From: UBA4292 sp002395865 | Lineage (GTDB): Bacteria; Bacillota; Clostridia; Lachnospirales; Lachnospiraceae | Assembly: GCA_946533395.1 (NCBI GenBank) | Contig: CAMNBU010000015.1 | Span: 1-50,247, forward strand | Length of the DNA: 50,247 nt | Direction: 5' to 3' | In this document: positions 42,779 to 50,247 of the stretch, one piece after another | How the letters are laid out: each line of letters opens with the position of its first letter | Position numbering within the stretch: position 1 is the first letter of the stretch | Program-made: the position numbers and the translations under genes | Notes under the pieces: generated by a model | Database searches by the model: none | Told to the model about the DNA's origin: nothing | Seen by the model: the letters and a program-made list of their open reading frames with translations, nothing else

Positions 42779-43702
42779 ATGAAAAGACTGGTTACAAGAA
42801 GTGATTTTGACGGGCTGGTTTGTGCCATGCTCCTCAAGGAATTAAAGATCATCGACGAGATCAAATTCGTGCATCCGAAGGACGTTCAGGACGGCAAGGT
42901 GGAGCTCTCCGAAAACGACATCACCACGAACCTCCCCTTCGACAAAAGGGTCGGTCTGGCCTTCGACCACCATGAGAGCGAGCTCATCCGCAACAAGGTG
43001 GAGGACTATAAGGGCAAATACATCATTGACGGCGACGCGAAATCCGCGGCCCGCGTGGTCTACGACTACTACGGCGGCAAGAAGACATTCACCCGTGTAT
43101 CCGACGAGATCATGACCGCTGTCGACAAGGGCGATTCCGCCGACTTCACCGTCGACGAGATACTGCATCCCACCGGCTGGGTGCTCATGAACTTCCTCAT
43201 GGACGCGCGCACGGGTCTGGGTCGTTTCCACGACTTCCGCATCTCGAACTACGCTCTCATGATGGAGCTCATCGACTACTGCGTAGACCACGGCATCGAC
43301 GATGTTCTGAAACTTCCGGACGTTAAGGAGCGCGTGGATATGTACTTCGAGCAGCAGGAGCTTTTCGTTGCTCAGCTGAAGCAGATCACGAAGATCTATG
43401 ACCGCGTGGCCGTCATCGACCTGCGCGACCAGGAGACCATCTACACCGGCAACCGCTTCATGGTCTACGCCCTATGGCCCGAGGTCGAGATATCCGTTCA
43501 TGTCGCATGGGGCTTCAGAAAGCAGAACACCGCCGTCATGATCGGTAAATCCATCGTGAACCGTAGCTCCTCCTTCGACATCGGTGCTCTCTGCCTCTCC
43601 TACGGAGGAGGCGGCCACCGCAACGCCGGCACCTGCCAGCTCGACAATGACATTGTCGATGCCGAGCTCCCGAACATCATCGCGAAGCTTAACGGGCACT
43701 GA
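42779..43702 (+). CDS. DHH-family phosphoesterase, exopolyphosphatase-like
   Basis: 307 residues. DHH domain: TRSDFDGLVCAMLLK near the N-terminus (Asp ligands), DHHES near 63, and IIDGDAKSAARVVYDYYG with further metal ligands. The C-terminal DHHA1 domain ends with the nucleotide-binding signature YGGGGHRNAGTCQL near 275. Such enzymes cleave phosphoanhydrides or dinucleotides (nanoRNA, cyclic-di-AMP product, polyphosphate); the substrate is not readable. No membrane or extra sensor domain is present, so it is not GdpP. Monocistronic, ending near the stem-loop at 43816-43857. Its codon use is strongly biased to C-ending codons, unlike the AT-richer stretch that follows, suggesting high expression. 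Confidence 0.85.
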   Translation: MKRLVTRSDFDGLVCAMLLKELKIIDEIKFVHPKDVQDGKVELSENDITTNLPFDKRVGLAFDHHESELIRNKVEDYKGKYIIDGDAKSAARVVYDYYGGKKTFTRVSDEIMTAVDKGDSADFTVDEILHPTGWVLMNFLMDARTGLGRFHDFRISNYALMMELIDYCVDHGIDDVLKLPDVKERVDMYFEQQELFVAQLKQITKIYDRVAVIDLRDQETIYTGNRFMVYALWPEVEISVHVAWGFRKQNTAVMIGKSIVNRSSSFDIGALCLSYGGGGHRNAGTCQLDNDIVDAELPNIIAKLNGH

Positions 43703-43815
43703 AATCGCTTACTTATTTCGCAGTATATGCTATATAAGCAAGAGCACCGGTGCTTCGAACACCGATGCTTAGTGTGGACCGCTTAGCGGCCGGCTCCCGG
43801 ATTTTTATATGATAT

Positions 43816-43857
43816 AAAAATAACCGTCAATCCGTGGCCACGGAGACGGTTATTTTT
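43816..43857. terminator. Bidirectional stem-loop terminator after the DHH gene
   Basis: A 13-bp outer stem, AAAAATAACCGTC (43816-43828) with GACGGTTATTTTT (43845-43857), encloses the palindrome CCGTGGCCACGG (43832-43843). U-runs follow in both directions. On the minus strand the stem begins at the stop codon of the small ORF. Confidence 0.88.
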
Positions 43858-44074
43858 TATGCTCATCATGCTCATTCATACACTCAACCACTATCGTCGC
43901 ATTTGATCTTCCATTCGGCAGCTCAATCCGGTTTGCCTCAGTGCCGTAGATCGTATATACCGCACCCGCTATATGCGAGTTAGTCTTCGTTTTATTCTTG
44001 GTAATACCTATACGTGCGTAGTAGGGTTTGGTGTCCTCTTCCTCTTTTCCGCGAAGGACAAGGTTCTGTGTCAT
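43850..44074 (-). CDS. Doubtful small ORF, 74 residues
   Basis: MTQNLVLRGKEEED followed by a mixed-charge body (YYARIGITKNKTKTNSHIAG, VYTIYGTEANRIELPNG) and a His/Lys-rich end (MNEHDEHKK). Its TAA stop is the first part of a terminator stem, which is a common arrangement for a real gene. The ribosome site is weak (GGCGG about 7 nt upstream) and no promoter was found. I do not recognise a family. It may be a real accessory gene or the tail of a decayed one. Confidence 0.35.
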   Translation of the reverse strand: MTQNLVLRGKEEEDTKPYYARIGITKNKTKTNSHIAGAVYTIYGTEANRIELPNGRSNATIVVECMNEHDEHKK

Positions 44075-44206
44075 GTTGTTTCCGCCGAGAACCTGTCGGA
44101 CTTTAGCCCGTGCAGCACAGTCAAAAATGTCATTAAGCCAAAAACTGCCTTATAAATGGAGAAAACAGCGGATAAACGCCAAAAACCTCCAAATAAAAGG
44201 CAAGCA

Positions 44207-44245
44207 CAAAACCTCACCCTGCTCGGTCTTGCGGGTGAGGTTTTG
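44207..44245 (-). terminator. Strong hairpin downstream of the NlpC/P60 gene
   Basis: A 13-bp perfect stem, CAAAACCTCACCC (44207-44219) with GGGTGAGGTTTTG (44233-44245), has a 13-nt loop. On the minus strand it is followed by TGCTTGCCTTTTATTT, on the plus strand the stem itself ends TTTTG. It lies about 200 nt past the annotated stop of the lipoprotein gene but only about 30 nt past the end of the in-phase open extension. Confidence 0.65.
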
Positions 44246-44276
44246 TATAACTGTTATTCTTTTATTATACGATTGA

Positions 44277-44432
44277 TTAGTTTGCGTACTGTGGATATAT
44301 CGGTATTTTATTTACGCATATGTATTCCGCAGGAGCATAACACCCTGAAACTATAGTGTATTCGTTATTTGCGATTTGTGTACCGTCGATATCTTGGTAA
44401 TGAGCTTTTGCAGTAGTCTTAATGTATGCTAT
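44277..44432 (-). pseudogene. In-phase C-terminal remnant of the NlpC/P60 gene beyond two stop codons
   Basis: Reading on in the same frame after the TAA at 44445-44447 gives Asn-Trp-Tyr, a second TAA (44433-44435), and then 51 sense codons to a TAA at 44277-44279. The extension has a normal protein look (AHYQDIDGTQIANNEYTIVS, CYAPAEYICVNKIPIYPQYAN). It has no start codon or ribosome site of its own. The simplest reading is an ancestral C-terminal domain cut off by nonsense mutations; a chance open frame of this length cannot be excluded. Confidence 0.4.
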
Positions 44433-44444
44433 TTAATACCAATT

Positions 44445-46061
44445 TTACCAAATATCAAGAAACATTTTTGCATTTTTGTAATAATCTTGATTGGCGCGAA
44501 TCGCTTCTCTCTCTTCGGCCCCGTTGTTGAAACTATAATGAACGGGGATTTCAGAGTATTTAAAGAATCCATCCCATGAGTACGTGTGACCATTTATAGA
44601 TTGAGCATTAAATGCCCAAGTAGCAAAGTCTGTATTAAATGCTTCGTAAGTCCAGTTGATAAACGAGTAACTATAATTTTTTTCATCCGAACCTTGATAA
44701 GATTCTTTGGGTGCCGTATTTATCCCGGGGCGTATAGCGTATATTTTTCTTCCGGTTTTACTATCGTCTATCCAATCGAAGCCGGCAATTACATTGCACG
44801 CTACTCCTTGACCATCTCTAGCTTCTAACACATATCCTCCGCCACAATAGATTGCAGTATGTATCCACCCATCAGCTTCAGTAACTACTATATCGCCGGG
44901 AATGGCATCCCACATATCATATTTCTTTCCGCAGGCCTTCTGTCCTACTGTTCCTGTAGGTATTGTTACCCCAACCTGCTTGTAGCAATATGCCACGAAA
45001 CCCGAGCAGTCAAATCCGGCTTTCGTAGTTCCTGCATATACATAAGGATCGCCAAGGCAGTTCAGTGCAGCTATGACTATATCTTTTCCGTTATATGTCA
45101 CATTCTGCCCGGGATTCTGAGGCTGTGTCGGTCTCTCGCTTGCACTTACAGTAACCACGCCGGATACACCGCCATATGTCACAGTTATATTAGTGCTTGC
45201 TGCGCTCAAAGTAAGCGGTGCTGCAGCCCATCCCGCCGGATTTGTAAGGGTAGTTCCATCGCTCATCTTTACGGTCACTGTAAAATCAGCACCCGTAAGT
45301 GTATCTCCGATGTAATGTGTTCCGCTCACCGTAGCACTTACCGACGCTACTGTTGCGGCAGGCTTCTCCTGCGCCTTAACGGTTATCACGGTCTTTACAG
45401 TTCCCTTTGACACGGTTATCTTCGTCTCTGCGGATGTAAGCTTAAGGGGATCTGCGCCCCAGCCATTCAAGCTTTCCGTGTGTCCGTCCGAATATGTTCC
45501 CGTCACAACAAAGTCATTACCTGTAAGCGTATCTCCTATGTAATGTGTTCCCTTTACCTCGGCCTTTATGCTCACAAGCTCAACCTTCGTCTCGGGCTCT
45601 TTTGCGGTAGTCGTCTCCACGATAAGAGGCTCGGGTGTAGTAGGCTGTGCCGTTGTAGGCTCGGGTGTGGTAGGTTCAGGTGTAGTGGGCTCGGGAGTTG
45701 TCGTCTCCTCCGGTGTCGGCTCTTCCTCGGCGGTAGTCTCCTCGGGAGTCGTGTCCTCTTCGGTACTCTCTTCCTCGGTAGTCACCTCGTCCGTAACCTC
45801 TTCCGTATCATTTTCCGTACTCTCTTCGAGTGAAGTCGGTGTCTCTTCCTCTGAAACGGGTTCGCTGCTCACATCAACCGAAGTCACCTCTTCGGAGCTT
45901 TCTTCCGGGGAAGTCGCATCTTCCGTATCCTTCACCGCTACAGTAGTTATCTGCGATGTTGGATCAGTCTCTATTTTTCCATCCTTCACGACGCAGGCCG
46001 AAAGCGAAAGTGCCACGGATACCGATAAAGCGGCTACTGAAAACAATCTTTTCTTTCTCAT
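44445..46061 (-). CDS. Secreted NlpC/P60 lipoprotein with Ig-like repeats
   Basis: 538 residues. Lipoprotein signal peptide with lipobox LSAC (Cys-23). A long Thr/Glu/Pro-rich spacer (about 40-155) includes TTPEP repeats. Then come two Ig-like repeats of about 75 residues that share GTHYIGDTLTG-DF and TLTSAETKITVS-like lines (about 165-315). The NlpC/P60 peptidase has its Cys in GFDCSGFVAYCYK near 352, and His in GWIHTAIYCGGGYVLEA near 400. It cleaves peptidoglycan stem peptides outside the membrane. A C-terminal tail of about 90 residues follows, ending MFLDIW at a stop that may be secondary (see 44277-44432). The ribosome site AAAGGA is loosely spaced. It follows the ATPase gene with 47 nt between. 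Confidence 0.85.
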   Translation of the reverse strand: MRKKRLFSVAALSVSVALSLSACVVKDGKIETDPTSQITTVAVKDTEDATSPEESSEEVTSVDVSSEPVSEEETPTSLEESTENDTEEVTDEVTTEEESTEEDTTPEETTAEEEPTPEETTTPEPTTPEPTTPEPTTAQPTTPEPLIVETTTAKEPETKVELVSIKAEVKGTHYIGDTLTGNDFVVTGTYSDGHTESLNGWGADPLKLTSAETKITVSKGTVKTVITVKAQEKPAATVASVSATVSGTHYIGDTLTGADFTVTVKMSDGTTLTNPAGWAAAPLTLSAASTNITVTYGGVSGVVTVSASERPTQPQNPGQNVTYNGKDIVIAALNCLGDPYVYAGTTKAGFDCSGFVAYCYKQVGVTIPTGTVGQKACGKKYDMWDAIPGDIVVTEADGWIHTAIYCGGGYVLEARDGQGVACNVIAGFDWIDDSKTGRKIYAIRPGINTAPKESYQGSDEKNYSYSFINWTYEAFNTDFATWAFNAQSINGHTYSWDGFFKYSEIPVHYSFNNGAEEREAIRANQDYYKNAKMFLDIW

Positions 46062-46108
46062 AGGTTCTCTCGTCCTTTCACAAGGTAAAAGTCAGTAGTA
46101 AAACACTG

Positions 46109-47545
46109 TTAGCGCTCAAATAGATCATCTATTGTAATAACACGTGAAAATGCTCCTGAATATTCATTCCTGGACATACCGAAGGTCGTTATCAACGTGC
46201 TGTGGACGACCTGTTTGGCCGATAAATACTCCTTTAGTATTGATGCACGTTCTATTATTTTTTCATACAGTTTTCTGTCCACTGAAAAAGGCCTGTCTAC
46301 AAATTTCATTTCGCACATATTTACGATATTATCTTTACGAACTATTATGAGATCTATTTGTGTTCCATCGTGTTCATCATCAGCATTATGCGACCAGGCT
46401 GATTCTTCGGACGAGACCCCACGTATCTCAAGCGCTTTTTTTATCTGATCGATATGGCAAAAACAAACATCTTCGAAAGCCAAACCTCTCCATGCCGTGA
46501 TCGACGGACCGGTAATGTTATCCTGCCAAAACGTTTGGGATAAGTTCGTCCTGCTATTAATAAACCTTAAATAGTAATGGCAGAAAGGATCTATCAACTT
46601 ATAATAGACCTCTCTCCTGTGTGTACCAAACATATGATAACTTTTAACGAACCCACTTGCGCACAGTGCCCGCATTGAATTACTGAAGGTCTCTCCTTCT
46701 TTAAGGTCGAGGAGCTTAAGTATCTCACTTCTCTGATACCCGGAACGACGTTTATATAATAGTGCAACTATCTTTTTTACATATTCCGGGTTGGTGAACA
46801 CTGATCCAAACAACCTGTCATACTCATCTTTTAAAAAGGCTCCCTGCACAAAAAAAAGGGCATCAATGTTCTGAGCGAGGCTGTAACCCGGACGGAAAAA
46901 GCTGTAATAATATGGTACACCGCCCAGTATCATGTATGCTTGAGCGATATCATATCTCGACATCATCACTTCCTTATACTTCAAGTAATCTTCACAGTCT
47001 TTCAGACTAAAAGGCTGTAATTCGATCTTGTATGTCAGCCTGTTATACAACCCGCCTTTGTTCTGTATCAGTTTATCGTTTATCCACGAATTAGCACTGC
47101 CACATATTACCACCATCAGATTATCTCTGCCACATCCCCACGAATTCCAAAAGTGTTCAAAAGCAGTTACAAACCCTGATTTCGGGGTGTCCATCCACGG
47201 CAATTCATCCAAAAAAACGACCTGTCTTGTTCCATCATCTATACTCTGTAAATGTTTCTCAAGTCTAAAAAAGGCCTCACTCCAGGTTTCCGGTCTCTTT
47301 TCCTTTTTTACCCCATATAGTTGAAGTGATAGGTTGAATTTTTCAAGCTGGGATTTTAATCCAGCCTCCTCCTTTCCCTCCGCAGGTGAAACACCGGCGT
47401 GTTTAAAAGTGATCAATCCCTGAAGAGCATGGTTTATAAGATATGTCTTTCCTATCCTTCGTCTTCCATAGACCACCACCAGCTCCGCCTGACCACTGTC
47501 ATACAGCCGTCTCAGATCCTCCATTTCTTTTTTTCTCGCAATCAT
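46109..47545 (-). CDS. AAA ATPase of the DUF234/PF01637 type with nuclease-like C-terminus
   Basis: 478 residues. Walker A YGRRRIGKTYLI (about 26-37), Walker B QVVFLDELPWMDTPKSGF near 108, sensor VVICGSANSWI, then a winged-helix part (RRSGYQRSEILKLLDLKEGE). The C-terminal DUF234-like region has QIDLIIVRKDNIVNMCEMKF near 425, which fits the D...ExK pattern of PD-(D/E)XK nucleases. Such ATPases are common in archaea and anaerobic bacteria, often in mobile or defence-like contexts, and their function is unproven. Compared with the neighbouring engB and lon it is AT-rich, suggesting transfer. GGGAGG is 5 nt before the ATG, and the promoter lies in a duplicated 63-bp unit. Confidence 0.85.
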   Translation of the reverse strand: MIARKKEMEDLRRLYDSGQAELVVVYGRRRIGKTYLINHALQGLITFKHAGVSPAEGKEEAGLKSQLEKFNLSLQLYGVKKEKRPETWSEAFFRLEKHLQSIDDGTRQVVFLDELPWMDTPKSGFVTAFEHFWNSWGCGRDNLMVVICGSANSWINDKLIQNKGGLYNRLTYKIELQPFSLKDCEDYLKYKEVMMSRYDIAQAYMILGGVPYYYSFFRPGYSLAQNIDALFFVQGAFLKDEYDRLFGSVFTNPEYVKKIVALLYKRRSGYQRSEILKLLDLKEGETFSNSMRALCASGFVKSYHMFGTHRREVYYKLIDPFCHYYLRFINSRTNLSQTFWQDNITGPSITAWRGLAFEDVCFCHIDQIKKALEIRGVSSEESAWSHNADDEHDGTQIDLIIVRKDNIVNMCEMKFVDRPFSVDRKLYEKIIERASILKEYLSAKQVVHSTLITTFGMSRNEYSGAFSRVITIDDLFER

Positions 47546-47565
47546 GCCCGCCTCCCAATATAAGC

Positions 47566-47700
47566 TTCGGTTTACACGAGTATAACGCCTTTATAATCCG
47601 AAGTCAAGAGCATAATTTGGCATCAAACTTCGGTTTATGTGTGCAAATTTCCTTTATAAGTCGAAGTTTGGCTTATAATGTGCATATCATCCTCGGTTTA
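47566..47700. repeat. 63-bp promoter unit, two copies and part of a third
   Basis: TTCGGTTTA starts at 47566 and 47629 and CTCGGTTTA at 47692, exactly 63 bp apart. Within the first two units CCTTTATAA (47588 and 47651), CGAAGT and ATAAT recur at the same offsets, while the sequence between has diverged. The block lies entirely upstream of the ATPase gene and contains its promoter. Confidence 0.8.
47579..47607 (-). promoter_or_regulatory. Promoter of the AAA ATPase gene
   Basis: Minus-strand -35 TTGACT (47607-47602), 17-bp spacer, -10 TATACT (47584-47579), 33 bp before the ATG. The conserved CGGATTATAAAGG motif of the 63-bp unit lies between -35 and -10 and TAAACCGAAG just after -10. The second copy of the unit keeps these motifs but has lost the -35 and -10. 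Confidence 0.75.
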
Positions 47701-47744
47701 TACTCAGTACAGCGGTAGTTTACTACCCGGTGACCGGTCAGATC

Positions 47745-48365
47745 CTACGCCTCAACTGCGACCACGCCCTCTATGTAGCGCAGTATGTCGTCACGTCCCG
47801 CCTTCGTGGTGGCGGAGAATGCGAAGAAAGGATCCGCGGGGCCCAGCCCGAGCGCGGTTCGGATGATTCGCGTCTGCTTGGCAGACTCGGAGCGGTTCAG
47901 CTTGTCGAGCTTCGTCGCGATGACCGCGGGCGTAAAGCCCGCGCCCCTCATCCACTCCATCATCTGCACATCGTCCTTCGTGGGCACGTGCCTTATGTCC
48001 ACGAGAAGTATCACCGCCCCAAGTGCCTTCGAAGAGGACAGGTAGCGGTTGATCATCGTGCCCCATTTGCCGCGCTCCTCGGCGCTTACACGCGCGTAAC
48101 CGTAACCCGGAAGGTCAGTCAGATAAAAGTCCAGCTCCTTCGTGCGGTCATCGGTAAGATACTGCACGCGGTAGAAATTTATTGTCTGCGTCTTGCCCGG
48201 CTCAGACGATGTCCTGGCATATGACTTGCGGTTTACGAGCGCGTTTATCAGCGAGGACTTACCCACATTCGACCTGCCGGCAAACGCTATCTCACACTTC
48301 TCGTTCTGCGGCAGCTTCGACGTGATGCCTATGACTGTTTCCAGGTTTACATTTTTGATGATCAT
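47745..48365 (-). CDS. engB: Ribosome biogenesis GTPase EngB (YsxC)
   Basis: 206 residues. A small GTPase needed for late 50S ribosome assembly. G1 GRSNVGKSS (30-38), G2 region YARTSSEPGKTQTINF, G3 DLPGYGYARV, G4 TKLDK and the SATTKAG G5 region. Its ATG overlaps the lon stop by 4 nt (ATGA), and the lon-engB order is conserved in many Firmicutes. No clear terminator follows; only a short GGTAGT/ACTACC stem lies near 47710. Confidence 0.96.
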   Translation of the reverse strand: MIIKNVNLETVIGITSKLPQNEKCEIAFAGRSNVGKSSLINALVNRKSYARTSSEPGKTQTINFYRVQYLTDDRTKELDFYLTDLPGYGYARVSAEERGKWGTMINRYLSSSKALGAVILLVDIRHVPTKDDVQMMEWMRGAGFTPAVIATKLDKLNRSESAKQTRIIRTALGLGPADPFFAFSATTKAGRDDILRYIEGVVAVEA

Positions 48366-50247
48366 AGTGTCGTAGCCCCCGCTATAACCTGCTCCATCTC
48401 GCTGACGAAGTTTATCTTCATATCGCCGATGACCTCACCGTCGAGCTCCGCCACATCCGCCTCGTTGGTCACCGGTACGAATACCTGCTCCATGCCGGCG
48501 GTATTTGCGGCAAGTATCTTCTCGCGAAGACCGCCTATGGGCAGTATCCTTCCGCGAAGAGTCACCTCTCCGGTCATGGCCACATTCCCCTTCACGGGAG
48601 TGTTGGTCACAGCGCTGTAAATGGCAGTCGCAAATGTGATGCCCGCGCTCGGGCCGTCCTTCGGGACCGCGCCCTCAGGAACGTGAAGATGGATATCATG
48701 CTTTTCGAAGAAGTCCTCGCCCACCGCGTCAGAGCAGATGGAGCGCACATACGAGAGGGCAGTCTGGGCGCTCTCCTTCATGACATCGCCCTGTTTGCCT
48801 GTGAGAAGCAGCGTGCCCTTACCGTCGAGAACATTCACCTCGACCTCGAGCACCTCTCCTCCGGCGGCAGTCCACGCGAGGCCTCGCACGATGCCCACAG
48901 CGTCTTTGTGATCATACTCGTCAGGTTTGTAGATGACCTTGCCGAGGTAGTCCGGAAGTGAAGCCTGCGTTATAGTAAAGCTCTCCCTGCCCTCCTCGAG
49001 CATGAGTCTCGCGCACTTTCTGCAGATTGCACCGATCTTTCTCTCCAGTTCCCTGACGCCCGCCTCACGGGTGTAGAGCTTTATAATCCCTTTCACGGCA
49101 TCATCGGTGAATTCTATCGTGTCCTCCCCTATGCCGTGCTTTCCCACCTGCTTGCGTATAAGATACTTTTTCGCGATGTGCTCCTTCTCGACCTGGGTAT
49201 AGCTGTCCACCGTGATCAGCTCCACCCTGTCGCGAAGAGGCGCGGGAATGCCCGCCGGATCATTTGCCGTGGCGATAAATATCACCTGCGAAAGGTTTAT
49301 CGGCAGCTCAACGAAGTTGTCCCGAAATGCCACGTTCTGCTCAGAGTCCAATACTTCCAGCAGTGCTGAAGAAGGGTCTCCCTTGTAGTCCTTTCCGAGC
49401 TTGTCCAGCTCATCGAGAAGTATCACAGGATTCGCCGTCTTCGCCTGCCTAAGAGCCGCCACGATCCTACCCGGCATGGCTCCGATATATGTCTTTCTGT
49501 GCCCGCGTATCTCCGCCTCGTCGTGTATTCCTCCGAGACTTATTCGCACGTATTTTCTGCCCAGAGCCTCGGCTATGGATCTCGCGATACTGGTCTTACC
49601 TGTTCCGGGAGGGCCCGCCAGACAGAGGATCGTGCTCTCATTGCCGCCGTTTAACTTGCGAACAGCCAGGTATTCGATCACCCTCTCCTTTATCTTCTCC
49701 ATGCCGTAGTGGTCGCGCTCGAGTATCTCTTTCGCCTTCTTCAGGTCGATCTCCTCCTCGCTCACGGTATTCCACGGCAGCTCGAGAAGCGTGTCAAGAT
49801 AGCCCCTGATGACAGTCGCCTCGTTTGAGCCGAAGGGCATGCCGGCCAGACGGTCCAGCTCCTTAAGAAGCTTTTCCTTCACCTTGTCATCGGCATTCAA
49901 TCCCTCGATCTTCGCGCGAAGCTCGTCATTTTCGGCGTCCGCTCCGTCACCCAGCTCATTCTTCAGGTTCTTGAGCTCCTCCCTCAGGAAATAATCCTTC
50001 TGGTTCTTGTCGATGCTGGCGCGAACCTTCTGTTCCAGATCTCTCTTCACCTCAAGATGACCTATCGTCTCGTCTAAAAGCCCTATGACATAGTTCATCC
50101 TGCTCACGAAATTCGTCTCATACACGAATGAATACTTCTTGTCGATGGGCAGGGAGAGCCTGATGACGATACCGTTTAAATAGATGCCCAGGGGCACACC
50201 GTGGTGCCTGCTGACATCCCTGAACATATTCGAGATCTCGGTATTCT
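48362..50247 (-). CDS. lon: ATP-dependent protease Lon, C-terminal part (5' end beyond the window)
   Basis: The frame is open to the right edge (NTEISNMFRDVSRH...), so the N-terminal substrate domain is partly outside. Visible are the coiled-coil arm (KVRASIDKNQKDYFLREELKNL), AAA+ domain with CLAGPPGTGKTSIARS and VILLDELDKLGKDYKGDPSSALLEVLD, and the protease domain with the catalytic Ser in PKDGPSAGITFATA and Lys in GGLREKILAAN. Lon degrades damaged and regulatory proteins. The end overlaps engB. It is the only gene here truncated by the right boundary. Confidence 0.96.
   Translation of the reverse strand, partial: NTEISNMFRDVSRHHGVPLGIYLNGIVIRLSLPIDKKYSFVYETNFVSRMNYVIGLLDETIGHLEVKRDLEQKVRASIDKNQKDYFLREELKNLKNELGDGADAENDELRAKIEGLNADDKVKEKLLKELDRLAGMPFGSNEATVIRGYLDTLLELPWNTVSEEEIDLKKAKEILERDHYGMEKIKERVIEYLAVRKLNGGNESTILCLAGPPGTGKTSIARSIAEALGRKYVRISLGGIHDEAEIRGHRKTYIGAMPGRIVAALRQAKTANPVILLDELDKLGKDYKGDPSSALLEVLDSEQNVAFRDNFVELPINLSQVIFIATANDPAGIPAPLRDRVELITVDSYTQVEKEHIAKKYLIRKQVGKHGIGEDTIEFTDDAVKGIIKLYTREAGVRELERKIGAICRKCARLMLEEGRESFTITQASLPDYLGKVIYKPDEYDHKDAVGIVRGLAWTAAGGEVLEVEVNVLDGKGTLLLTGKQGDVMKESAQTALSYVRSICSDAVGEDFFEKHDIHLHVPEGAVPKDGPSAGITFATAIYSAVTNTPVKGNVAMTGEVTLRGRILPIGGLREKILAANTAGMEQVFVPVTNEADVAELDGEVIGDMKINFVSEMEQVIAGATTL

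Larger units (their letters stand above)
43703..44444. other. Gene-poor intergenic stretch with hairpins and gene remnants
   Basis: This 742-bp gap is AT-richer than the DHH gene. In order it holds an imperfect hairpin (43743-43769, AGCACCGGTG with CACCGATGCT), a bidirectional terminator (43816-43857), one doubtful small leftward ORF (43850-44074), a second strong hairpin (44207-44245), and an open frame in phase with the NlpC/P60 gene but beyond its stop (44277-44432). Degenerate repeats sharing GTAC, GATAT and GGTA occur near 44286-44308 and 44379-44401. No tRNA, transposase or attachment site was recognised. Confidence 0.6.

Noticed and set aside
43703..44444. Integrated element or attachment site
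   Set aside because: No integrase, transposase, tRNA or clear direct repeat boundary was seen, only hairpins and weak open frames.
47566..47700. CRISPR array
   Set aside because: The repeats are short, imperfect within a 63-bp period and carry promoter elements. There are only two and a half units and no cas genes.

Overview
The window reads as chromosomal DNA of a low-to-mid GC Gram-positive bacterium of class Clostridia, most likely family Lachnospiraceae. The reasons are a full-length PolC-type replicase, RNase Y, an LCP cell-wall ligase, CIRCE control of clpB, an SdpR/SdpI pair, a sortase-assembled pilus locus, type Ic aspartate aminotransferase, a DUF6171-type zinc-ribbon protein, and strong Shine-Dalgarno sites throughout. 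This placement comes from gene content and style only, not from a database search. No rRNA, tRNA, CRISPR array or complete transposon was seen.

Layout, left to right. 1-330: start of a gene leaving the window, with a clear promoter and a 34-bp perfect palindrome beside it. 0.3-2.2 kb: a SIMPL-domain protein, then an SdpR-like repressor and SdpI-like membrane protein whose promoter is bracketed by two near-identical palindromes. 2.4-5.7 kb: guaA and phosphoglucomutase. 5.9-6.6 kb: a PAP2-type membrane phosphatase. 6.6-9.9 kb: a three-gene operon of a small helical protein and two large Wzz-like membrane proteins. 10-13 kb: folA, a membrane-anchored deacetylase-like protein with a lost metal motif, and an orphan Dam-type methylase, all overlapping or nearly so. 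13-15.7 kb: clpB behind a perfect CIRCE. 16-23 kb: a PH-domain protein, a zinc-ribbon protein, polC and an ABC-F protein. 23-28.7 kb: aspartate aminotransferase-proC-NUDIX-LCP operon, and rny.

28.8-38.3 kb is the most striking region. It is a five-gene pilus operon (signal-peptidase-like protein, major pilin, class B sortase, small pilin, 1991-residue tip protein) with the gene order of the streptococcal FCT (T-antigen) pilus islands. Its signal-peptidase homologue has lost both catalytic dyad residues, as in streptococcal SipA. Both the major pilin and the tip protein end in an (I/V)PTGV sorting motif. Immediately upstream on the same strand are an AgrC-like sensor kinase, a LytTR response regulator, a U32-like protein and a TPM-like membrane protein, which probably form one operon and may control the pilus.

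42.8-50.2 kb: a DHH phosphoesterase, then an AT-richer accessory stretch (a doubtful small ORF, a secreted NlpC/P60 lipoprotein with an apparently truncated C-terminus, and an AAA ATPase with a nuclease-like tail behind a duplicated 63-bp promoter unit), and finally the housekeeping pair engB and lon, with lon cut by the window edge.
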